The position numbers were made by a program, and so were the translations under genes. A stretch of DNA of 64,000 nt from Alisma plantago-aquatica (taxonomy: Eukaryota > Streptophyta > Magnoliopsida > Alismatales > Alismataceae): assembly GCA_963693085.1 (NCBI GenBank), contig OY856412.1, positions 1,060,534,244 through 1,060,598,243 of the forward strand, read 5' to 3'. The notes under the pieces are model-generated. The model was not told the origin of the DNA, did not search any database, and worked only from the letters and a program-made list of their open reading frames with translations. Positions 1 through 7,947 of this stretch are shown piece after piece. Numbering within the stretch: the first letter of the stretch is position 1; every line of letters begins with the position of its first letter.

Positions 1-411
1 TTGGAGAGGTTGAAGATCTTCTTGGTGAAGAAGGGGACCTTGAGCTACTTCAAGAAGGCTGGTGCAACGGGAGGTTACTTCTAGAGAGGAAGGCTACTTC
101 AAGGGGGAGCTTGGAGTTACTTCAAGAAGGCTACCTCAAGTTGGTGCATCTACTTCAAGTGAAGGCTGTTCAAGGGGTGTAAAGAAAGTATTGTATTTTG
201 TGTAAATCCTTGTGAAGGTAATAAAATTAATACTTTCAAAATCCCGGTTGGGTAAGCAACCGGGTAGTGGACTGACAACTTTAGTATTTGCTAAAGTTGG
301 AACCACTCTAAACACCTGTCTCCTTCTTCCATTCTTCATTTGTGGTTGTTTGAGTTAAATAATTGCTAAAATATTTAAAAACTCTATTCACCCCCCCTCT
401 AGTGTTTTTCA
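1..411 (+). repeat. 5' LTR of element A, 3' part
   Basis: Matches 5849-6258 almost perfectly and ends in CA at 411, two bases before the primer-binding site. It holds a poly(A) signal AATAAA at 220-225, followed by two perfect 8-bp-stem hairpins (243-264 and 277-298). The upstream portion carries several CTTCAAG repeats. About 995 bp of this LTR should lie left of the window, judging from the full 3' copy. Confidence 0.93.
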
Positions 412-413
412 AT

Positions 414-425
414 TGGTATCAGAGC
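414..425 (+). other. Primer-binding site of element A (initiator tRNA-Met)
   Basis: TGGTATCAGAGC, complementary to the 3' end of plant initiator tRNA-Met, two bases after the LTR end. It would prime minus-strand DNA synthesis. Confidence 0.93.
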
Positions 426-458
426 AGGCTTCAAGGAGCTCTAATCGAGTCTTGAAGT

Positions 459-1373
459 ATGAAGGGTGGTGGTGTCTACAACCGCAAACAAAAGAAAAGT
501 ATGGGGCAACCTTCAACAAGTTGCAGTTGGTGCTTAGGAACAAGCCATGCAATACTTGGTTGCCCGTGGATGTCAAAGAAGGAAGATACACATAAAGAAT
601 GTCTTATTTCTACAATAAGTGAAGAAGAAGAAGAAGAAGAGGTAAGCCTTTTTTATTTATCTAAAGAAGAGCTAGTTGCTTCTCTTGAAGAGACACACAA
701 TAAATATATTGAGTGCAAGAAGAAATTAAAGAAATCTAATAAAGCAAATGATGAGTTACATGCTAAGCTTCTTGCTCTTACATCTGAAAATGAAGATCTC
801 AAAAAGGTTATTGAAGATCATGATATTAAGCTAAAATATATAGAAGCAAATTGTAATCTCCTTTCTCTAGAAAAGATTAATTTGCAGACTCAAGTGAATG
901 ATCTTCAAAAACAACCTGTTTTGTGCTCACATCTAGATTATGATACTATCGTAAAAGAAAGAAATTCATTATCATCTAATCGAGATCAAGCAAATCTAGA
1001 TATCAAGAAGAGAATGGATGAGATTGCTAAGTTACAACAAAAAGTTAGTAGTCTAAATAATAATGGGATTCTTGATCAAATCTTAAATGATCCATACCAT
1101 CAAGTTGGAAGGAGAGGACTAGGTTACAAGCCTAAAGGAAAATCTTATCATAAACCTAGTTGGAAAAAGACACAAGCACATCAATCTATGTATGTACCTA
1201 AAGGCACAAATACAAATATACCCAAAAACAACCTAAACCAAAATCATAGAAAGAGATATGAGGTTGATTCTATATGTTGTCATTATTGTTTGCGTCTTGG
1301 TCATTATTCTTTTTCATGTCCTTATAAGAAAAAGGATGTTGAGTTAGTTTGGGTTCCAAAACCTCCAAATTAA
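459..1373 (+). CDS. Gag-like protein with two zinc knuckles flanking a coiled coil (element A, ORF1)
   Basis: 304 codons, intact, starting at an ATG 33 bp after the primer-binding site. A first CCHC knuckle lies near residues 22-35 (C-X2-C-X4-H-X4-C). It is followed by an acidic Glu run, then about 130 residues of Lys/Glu/Leu-rich sequence that looks like a coiled coil. A basic Gln/Asn/Lys-rich stretch follows, then a second CCHC knuckle about 30 residues before the end. The tail ends in a Trp-Val-Pro-Lys motif, which in SIRE-type polyproteins lies between Gag and the protease; here a stop follows and no protease appears. The likely role is RNA binding and particle assembly. The canonical N-terminal capsid domain of copia Gag is not visible, so this may be only the nucleocapsid half. 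It is the first cistron of the element, read from the 5' LTR promoter. No frameshift or premature stop is seen. Confidence 0.75.
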   Translation: MKGGGVYNRKQKKSMGQPSTSCSWCLGTSHAILGCPWMSKKEDTHKECLISTISEEEEEEEVSLFYLSKEELVASLEETHNKYIECKKKLKKSNKANDELHAKLLALTSENEDLKKVIEDHDIKLKYIEANCNLLSLEKINLQTQVNDLQKQPVLCSHLDYDTIVKERNSLSSNRDQANLDIKKRMDEIAKLQQKVSSLNNNGILDQILNDPYHQVGRRGLGYKPKGKSYHKPSWKKTQAHQSMYVPKGTNTNIPKNNLNQNHRKRYEVDSICCHYCLRLGHYSFSCPYKKKDVELVWVPKPPN

Positions 1374-2449
1374 ATGAACGGAATTAAGTTGAGATATGAC
1401 CAAGGACCTAAGTTGTATATTTCTATGTCTATCTCAACTCAACATAATGGGATATCAAATTAATTCAAGTATCTAAACATCTAACTTGCATAATTGTGTT
1501 TTACTTGGAAGCAATTAACAGTTCAGAAAACATTTCAGAAATCTTGTCGGTCGAGAAACTGTCGACCGAGAGAACAGTCGGTCGAGAAATAGTCGACCGA
1601 GCAAGTTACTGATTTCCAGTCTGAAATAAATCTGCTATTTTCGATTGGTCAAATTGCTATCTACTTGTTATTAATAACTGTTCGTACATGCAAAACAAAG
1701 TATACATTCTGGAAATTATCTTTGAGAACGCATATGAGATTAATTTTGGTTCATTCTCTAAATGATTTAAAACTGAAAATCATGAATCATATTTAAGTCA
1801 AAATTACTACCTACATGGTCCGTTCCAAGTATTCTTTGATTTATTCACATAGAAACCATATGTTAAAATTTCATGTTTTATCGTTACATCATTCAACCTT
1901 CTATAGATAAACGTTGATGATTATTGCATCCTTGATGATACATAGGCAAACAAAATGATTTGTTGGTTATATGTTGTTTTAATGCTTGCAACTCATAAAT
2001 ATTTCTCAACTGGTATCTTTTAAGAACCGAGATATTACTTAAGAATCTTATGTGGATACAAGAAGAAGTGAAATTTGATACAACAAAGCTTATATTCTAA
2101 GAAAAATCAAGAATAAAATGTTTTCATATTGAGTATTATTCAATCAAATTACATGCAGATATTATATACGAGTATTCAATTTGGAAATCTACAAATTTGC
2201 CTCTTGGTTGAAATAAAATTTGACCAAGGGGCACTATGGTCGTAGTCAAAGTCGACCTAAAATAAGTTTGATACAATACTTATTTGAATATCATTTTCTA
2301 TATAAAAATAATTAATTTATGATCATAAAATTGTCCAAATATTGGTAACAATAATCACAATATTTCTCCATTAGAAAGTATATATGCTCTACAAATTTAG
2401 TCTATCATTTGCATTAAAAATCATCTTAAAAATTCATACTCAGTAAGTC
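1374..2449 (+). other. Non-coding spacer of element A
   Basis: AT-rich DNA between the two ORFs. The one marked structure is a pair of hairpins at 1546-1601. I see no pol remnants, although this is where protease, integrase and reverse transcriptase would lie in an autonomous element. Confidence 0.6.
1546..1601. repeat. Pair of CGGTCGA...TCGACCG hairpins
   Basis: Two adjacent inverted repeats, each with arms around GTCGGTCGA and TCGACCGA and a 4-8 base loop. The same arms recur at 2450-2735, at 5199-5398 and, in an unrelated LTR, near 51.8-52.2 kb. Confidence 0.85.
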
Positions 2450-2735
2450 TGTCGGTCGACGAATTCTTCGACCGAAAACATTTCGGTCAGCCTATCTCCT
2501 TTGACCGACAGACCTCAGACAGAAATAACATCGGACACACTTCCGGTCGACAATTGTTCGACCGAGCCAGTGTTGATAAAAAATTGTTCGACCGAGAATT
2601 GACCGTTGGGATATGACCGTTGGAATCTGACCGTTTACAACCGTTACCAGTCGACCGTTGGACGACCAAGTGGCACGTCTGGAATATGACCGTTGCGGTC
2701 GATCGGTCGACAAATTGTCGACCGACCTGGTCACT
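2450..2735. promoter_or_regulatory. Inverted-repeat cluster plus ACCGTT repeats upstream of the ORF2 promoter
   Basis: At least four CGGTCGA/TCGACCG inverted repeats (around 2450-2475, 2484-2509, 2553-2575, 2697-2733) surround six copies of CCGTT (AACGG on the other strand) between 2603 and 2694, most as GACCGTTG. A TATA box follows at 2743. AACGG is the core of the plant mitosis-specific activator element bound by three-repeat MYB proteins. A promoter role is inferred from position. Confidence 0.5.
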
Positions 2736-2742
2736 GATTTGC

Positions 2743-2750
2743 TATAAAAA
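2743..2750 (+). promoter_or_regulatory. TATA box of an internal promoter (element A, ORF2)
   Basis: TATAAAAA about 135 bp upstream of the ORF2 ATG, just after the inverted-repeat cluster. The spacing leaves room for a 100-110 base leader, suggesting a separate subgenomic-type transcript for ORF2. Confidence 0.55.
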
Positions 2751-2884
2751 GGGCCAAAATGGGTCATTGTTACACACTCTCATATTCTTACTTCCATAGC
2801 TTCTCTCTAGTACATTATTGTGCAATCCTTTAGCTTCCTCATCCACAAGACTTTCTTGCTTCTTCTCCACCTTAGAGCAAAGAA

Positions 2885-4255
2885 ATGGCTTCATCCTCTA
2901 CACGTGGAAAGAAGAAAGTTGCTAGCAAGAAAGGAAGGGAGGCTACTCCACCATTGACGATCATCAACGACATCCCCTTCGTCGACGCAGATGCTGGTGA
3001 TCGCTATCTCAGGCTCTCCTCCAAAACTCCTCTTCCACGACGGCCGGTTGACGTCTTGGACTTCCTCAGCATCGTCGACCTGGAGGATCTTTTTGAGGTG
3101 CAAAATTTGAAAGAATTTCTTAACCCTTCCTTCCCTTCCTACTCTTCAAAAGTGGTAAATGAGTTCTATGCAAACCTAATCTCCCATTCCGAAAATGACA
3201 ATAACTTCTTCTACTCTATGGTCAATGGGCATAGCTTTCGATTTACTGAAGAGGATATTCTTGACATGCTCAACATCGACTTAGATGAATATCAAGACAC
3301 TCTTGACCTCACAACTGGAAATCCACTCAATACATTTTCCCAAGGTGATCATACCGTTAGTCTTAGTGACATTAAACGAGCCATTTTTCAATCTAATACT
3401 ACGTGTCACGAAGATAGGGGTACCTACTATGCCATTAATCTCAAACCTGCTGCTAGGATTGTCAATCTTATTGTTTCCACAAACATACATCCTAGAGCAA
3501 ACAAGTCTGAAGTTCCTATTTTTCGCATGTGTTTAATTTATGCCATTATCAAACGTATTCCCGTAAATTTTATCCTCATAATCCTTAAGAACATGCTTGA
3601 GTTTTCTGGAAATCCCCCATATACTGATTTCGTATGCCAAGTCACTCAACACTTTCTTAAAACACAAATTGAGGATATGGGATACACATGGGAAAGAAAA
3701 CCACAAAAAATAAGCAAAAACACAGTAGAGAAAATGGGAATTGATTTTGGTCACAAGAGGGCTAGGACGGAAGGTGAGACATCTACTCAAGATATACCAC
3801 CACCACCTCCTCCTACCAACCTACCCTATGATCCCATCCAAAACACCCTAACCTATGTTGCTGGGTCACAATATCATCTAAGTAGACAATTAGACTATAA
3901 CCACCATGCCATGACCTACCTAAATCAAAGAATGCAAACCCTCTCTCCAAATCAACCAGATGAATATCCTTATTCTTTAAATCCTGGCATGCTCAACCCA
4001 TATAATCCATCTTACAACTACTACCAACCTCCACCTCCACCATCTACAGATCTCACACACACTCAGTTCTCCTCAATACAATTACAAGACATTGCTGCTC
4101 ATTTCTGTTTTGATCGGGTTCCTACCTTCTTGGAAGCATATTCTTTAACCAAGACAGGTGCTTTGGAGTGGCAAACTTTAGTCCAATATTATGGAGCTGA
4201 GCCATTTCTTGGAAAAGACCCTGATATTGATGTAATACTCAAGTCTTTCCAGTGA
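2885..4255 (+). CDS. Putative plant transposon protein (PF20167-like), ORF2 of element A
   Basis: 456 codons, intact. A basic N-terminus rich in Ser and Lys is followed by a globular part (about residues 60-290) resembling the 'putative plant transposon protein' family. The family hallmarks I recognise are a V-x-E-F-Y-x-N-L segment near residue 92, a V-x-G-x-x-F-x-F-x-x-x-x-I segment near 117-130, and a hydrophobic helical part (about 195-270) with a P-R-A-N-K-S-E-V motif. The C-terminal third is low-complexity and Pro/Tyr/Gln-rich, with two poly-Pro runs. Biochemical function of the family is unknown to me; members are common in plant repeats. It has its own TATA box at 2743 and lies just before the 3' LTR, the position of the env-like ORF in SIRE elements, but I see no signal peptide or membrane segment. 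Assignment is from memory of the family pattern. Confidence 0.7.
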   Translation: MASSSTRGKKKVASKKGREATPPLTIINDIPFVDADAGDRYLRLSSKTPLPRRPVDVLDFLSIVDLEDLFEVQNLKEFLNPSFPSYSSKVVNEFYANLISHSENDNNFFYSMVNGHSFRFTEEDILDMLNIDLDEYQDTLDLTTGNPLNTFSQGDHTVSLSDIKRAIFQSNTTCHEDRGTYYAINLKPAARIVNLIVSTNIHPRANKSEVPIFRMCLIYAIIKRIPVNFILIILKNMLEFSGNPPYTDFVCQVTQHFLKTQIEDMGYTWERKPQKISKNTVEKMGIDFGHKRARTEGETSTQDIPPPPPPTNLPYDPIQNTLTYVAGSQYHLSRQLDYNHHAMTYLNQRMQTLSPNQPDEYPYSLNPGMLNPYNPSYNYYQPPPPPSTDLTHTQFSSIQLQDIAAHFCFDRVPTFLEAYSLTKTGALEWQTLVQYYGAEPFLGKDPDIDVILKSFQ

Positions 4256-4840
4256 GATTTGGAGTGACCGTTGTATTAGTTGTAATGAAATATCTTTGCA
4301 TGATTGTAATGAAATGGTTATCCTTGCATGATTGTAATAAAATGGTGATCTTTGAAATGAAATAGTTATTTTTACATGAAATGGTTATCTTTACTGATTC
4401 TATTGGATATTCCTCTATGGCATCATTCAAATATGGATTATAAGACTACTCTAGTAGAGCATACAAAGTAAGGGGAGTAATAAATATGTCATAAATAAAA
4501 AGGGATGACATTTTTGCAAAACCTGAAATTTAAAAATTGTGGCTAAATTGACTATTTATTCTTAAATGGATATCTTTTTGAAATGACAAAGGGGGAGAAA
4601 TAAATATAAAACTTAGTATTTGTGCAAAAATCAATCAATGAGTTTCATGAACTCTTGGCTTTACATTGAAAGTTGCTATATTCCCTAAAGGATTGGATTT
4701 CATGTTCCATAATTCATGGGGAATAATAAGCACACATTTTATAAACAAGAGAAGAAATTTACAAAGGTAATCTTCAGGTATGAAACTCACATATTTTATA
4801 CTTTCTTATTTTATATTTAGGAAATGTTTGTCATCTTCAA
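4256..4840 (+). other. 3' untranslated region of element A
   Basis: AT-rich, no coding signal. It begins with imperfect repeats of TGTAATGAAATGGTTATC (about 4281-4390). A first purine tract (AAAGGGGGAGAAATAAA, about 4588-4604) resembles the functional polypurine tract 240 bp downstream. Confidence 0.6.
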
Positions 4841-4851
4841 AAAGGGGGAGA
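4840..4851 (+). other. Polypurine tract of element A
   Basis: AAAAGGGGGAGA immediately before the LTR start TGTTGGCT; it would prime plus-strand DNA synthesis. Confidence 0.85.
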
Positions 4852-4852
4852 T

Positions 4853-6258
4853 TGTTGGCTAAATGGACATTTGTAAATCCCTTTGTTTTGATAATGACAA
4901 ACATTTCATTCTTGTTAATCTAACGTGCTACTTGAGTGTTGCAGGAATAAGGTGGATGACAAAGCAATTAGGGAAATCCATATGCTTACATATTTATATT
5001 TTCATGAAATGTAATCACTTTGTAAAAACTTGTACAAATATATAATGTACAAGTACTTAGATTCCATGTAAATCAAGCGTTAGATTCTCCCTAGCTAAAC
5101 ATCACATTTAGATAGGTCATACCCTTCAAATAAGTGTCACATATGCACACTCATACACACACTTAGTGCTTTAATTGAAAAATTGAAATAGGGTCAATCT
5201 CGGTCGACTAACTCCTCGACCGAGACACTCTCGGTCGATAATTTTCTCGACCGAGAAAGACCCAGGTAGCCGTTAGACACATCTGACAAGGTAGTTGGCA
5301 GTTGGAGATAAACGTTGCAAAACACTTGATTCAGAGAGCCTGTCGGTCGACAAAAGTTCGACCGAGTAGGTGTCTCGGTCGACCATTTCTCGACCAAGAT
5401 GGACTCTGACAGCAACTGCAGAATTAATTAATTAGCCGTTGCTAAAGCAACAAACTTGTACCTAACGACTAGTTAAGCACTTAGAAACCCCTAGAAGGTG
5501 TCTAGAACGTCCTTAAGCACTTGTAGGACATTCCTATAAATAAGACATGCCTTAGGACACCTAAACTCACTTGTTACACTTGAGAAATCTTTGAGCATAC
5601 TTTGAGCAACCTGTTTGTGAGCAAACTGAGCATAGTGACAATAGGCTACTTCTTCTCTTAGCTCAAAATTCGTGTCCTATAGGCTAGCATCTCCTATTCC
5701 ACTGCAATTACATTTCCATACACTTTGGTTAGGAGATCTACACGCTTGATCTAGGCAAATCAAGCCTTGTGCTACAAAAGGATAAGTTGTAATTTCTATT
5801 TTCTTTCTTGTTCTCTATTGTTGTTTGTACTCTCCTTGCTAGTGCGGGTTGGAGAGGTTGAAGATCTTCTTGGTGAAGAAGGGGACCTTGAGCTACTTCA
5901 AGAAGGCTGGTGCAACGGGAGGTTACTTCTAGAGAGGAAGGCTACTTCAAGGGGGAGCTTGGAGTTACTTCAAGAAGGCTACCTCAAGTTGGTGCATCTA
6001 CTTCAAGTGAAGGCTGTTCAAGGGGTGTAAAGAAAGTATTGTATTTTGTGTAAATCCTTGTGAAGGTAATAAAATTAATACTTTCAAAATCCCGGTTGGG
6101 TAAGCAACCGGGTAGTGGACTGACAACTTTAGTATTTGCTAAAGTTGGAACCACTCTAAACACCTATCTCCTTCTTCCATTCTTCATTTGTGGTTGTTTG
6201 AGTTAAATAATTGCTAAATATTTAAAAACTCTATTCACCCCCCCTCTAGTGTTTTTCA
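4853..6258 (+). repeat. 3' LTR of element A (about 1.4 kb)
   Basis: Starts TGTTGGCT after the polypurine tract and ends TTTTTCA. Within it are four CGGTCGA/TCGACCG-type inverted repeats (5199-5398), a TATA box TATAAATAA at 5535-5543, and a poly(A) signal at about 6068-6073 followed by two 8-bp-stem hairpins (6091-6112 and about 6125-6146). The 87-codon reading frame across its end (5767-6030) is repeat sequence and is not called as a gene. Confidence 0.93.
5535..5543 (+). promoter_or_regulatory. LTR TATA box of element A
   Basis: TATAAATAA, about 140 bp downstream of the last CGGTCGA inverted repeat. It is the likely core promoter of the element; the copy driving the element is in the 5' LTR outside the window. 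Confidence 0.65.
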
Positions 6259-7821
6259 GGATCATGACATCATATTCATTGAAAGCATGTCAATAGCTTA
6301 TGAACAGAAATAATTATGTTACCTAGATGCAAGTGGTATCATATGAAACTGATATGCCTTAAGGACCATGAATGACATCAAGGTCATGCTAATAGATGAC
6401 TTGATGCTGACATGTCATTTGATAGCAAGTGTTATGATGATATAAGGGTATGAACACCTATGTTCCTGAATTATAGTGATAAGATGATTAAGAATTGATA
6501 TCCATCTGATAACTGATATGAGTAATACCTGTTACATTTAGTATTCTTCTGTTATAGCAATGTCTAGTACTTGAATGTTTGGAAACATGTATGATGCTAA
6601 AAGAATACTGAAATGTACCTAATAACCAAGTTTAATCATATCATGTAGAGCCCTGATCATAGATCCATCATTGTCATAGTTTAAATGATGGTGAAACAGG
6701 TTTTCCTAAGGGAACTCCTGGATCACATACTTTAGAGTATGTGGGGGAATATGGATGTGTATATCCTTACATCCTAGTGTAGGAGTTGATGTGGATGTAT
6801 CTTAACCCATCAACCCTTCACTATATGTTTATACCGGGATGATGTAACACTATTCTTCCAAGGGAATCTTTTATACCACATCGATGAGAGATAAACATGA
6901 AATCTTTCAATAGCGAAGAGAGTGCAGAATGCCACTGTGACTCTAATAGCGAAGTACCAGAATACCCTGGTGAGCTATATTAGTAGGGACACTAGATGTC
7001 CTGCATGTTTATCCTCATTCTGACTGAGGTAGTTGAAGGTCATGAGAATCCGACTCTTTCGATGACCTAGTATGATACCGATGCGACTTACTAGTGATCG
7101 GTTGGAGCATGAGCGGTATACCTCATCTCCGCAGGGCATAATGATGTTTGTAAAACATAATCAACCATGTAGCATAACTACTTAGGTTGAACTACGAGGA
7201 ACATTGATTGATATTACATTGCTTGCTTTTAATATCCTGTTCAAGTATTAGTATACATGTTCTTCATATTCCTTAAATAAAGATGAGTATTTGTTATCAA
7301 GCCTATTGTGAGTAACCTAAGTTACCTGCTCATGATATTCCTTTGATTGCTTTTAACAAAGTTTTTGGCGGAGAGTTATAACTCTCGTTGGGACAATTAT
7401 TTAAAATTGTCTCACCCCGTAGATTTCTACCTTTAGGTGGACGTCGAGGTCGAAGGAACCGTTCTGCAGGTGGACAACAACAACAACAACAAATTCAGGA
7501 GCAGTAGTGATTTCAGGTGGAAACACTGTGCTGTCTAGTCTTGTAGTCAGAATAGTCTTATGTCGTCTCTGTACACTCAGGTCCTAGGAGTTTGTTGATC
7601 TGAGAATTTTAAAATCTTGAGATTTTTTATCATGACGTATATAATCACTCGAGAAGTGATTTATCAGAGATGTAAACATTTCATCTTACTTTTATAAAAG
7701 GAGTTTCAGGTTTTTGAGATCTCGTTTTCGAAAAGTTTTAATTTCTCGTGATTTTCGTATTCCGTTGTTAATCGAATCGCTTCCTCTATGTTTATCTTGT
7801 GTTTTGGAGATCAGAGCCCAC
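6259..7821 (+). repeat. 5' LTR of gypsy-1, 3' part
   Basis: Aligns along its length with 15585-17147. It holds a poly(A) signal AATAAA at 7277-7282, twin hairpins at 7367-7420, and a (CAA)n microsatellite around 7476-7493 that is interrupted by CAG in the 3' copy. About 2.9 kb of this LTR should lie left of element A. Confidence 0.9.
7367..7420. repeat. Twin hairpins in the gypsy-1 5' LTR
   Basis: The perfect palindrome GAGAGTTATAACTCTC is followed by GACAATT...AATTGTC, then a conserved CTCACCCCG box. The 3' LTR copy at 16692-16737 has a longer first stem (GGCG...CGCC). Confidence 0.8.
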
Positions 7822-7833
7822 TAATATCAGAGC
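7822..7833 (+). other. Primer-binding site of gypsy-1 (two mismatches)
   Basis: TAATATCAGAGC, against the canonical TGGTATCAGAGC seen in the related elements at 20204 and 30413. The GG to AA change would weaken priming and is probably post-insertional decay. Confidence 0.75.
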
Positions 7834-7947
7834 TCTAGGTTCGCTGAGTCTACAGAGACATAGGACATAGAGTGTCAAGTCTATCCTTAGTACTTCTTTC
7901 TTATCTAATAGAGTCTTCTGCTCCTCAGGAGAAAAAGATAATTAAGG

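Larger units (their letters stand above)
1..6258 (+). mobile_element. Element A: non-autonomous SIRE-like Ty1/copia LTR retrotransposon (left end outside window)
   Basis: The order is 3' part of the 5' LTR (1-411), tRNA-Met primer-binding site (414-425), gag-like ORF, second ORF with its own TATA box, polypurine tract, full 3' LTR (4853-6258, TG...CA). The AAGGGGGAGAT tract followed by an LTR starting TGTTGG is typical of the SIRE/Maximus lineage. No protease, integrase, reverse transcriptase or RNase H is encoded between the LTRs, so movement would need enzymes in trans. The element interrupts the 5' LTR of gypsy-1: sequence from 6259 onward matches sequence from 15585 onward in the intact 3' LTR. 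The expected 5-bp target duplication is GGATC (6259-6263); its partner lies left of the window. The two LTR ends differ by one substitution and one indel in about 410 bp, so the insertion is recent. Lineage assignment is inferred. Confidence 0.85.

Noticed and set aside
2885..4255. Envelope-like protein, as in SIRE elements at the same position
   Set aside because: No signal peptide, no membrane segment, and the sequence pattern fits the PF20167-type plant transposon protein better.
5767..6030. 87-codon frame with repeated Glu-Leu-Leu-Gln-Glu-Gly across the end of the element A LTR
   Set aside because: Produced by CTTCAAG repeats in the LTR; overlaps the region before the poly(A) signal and has no family match that I know.
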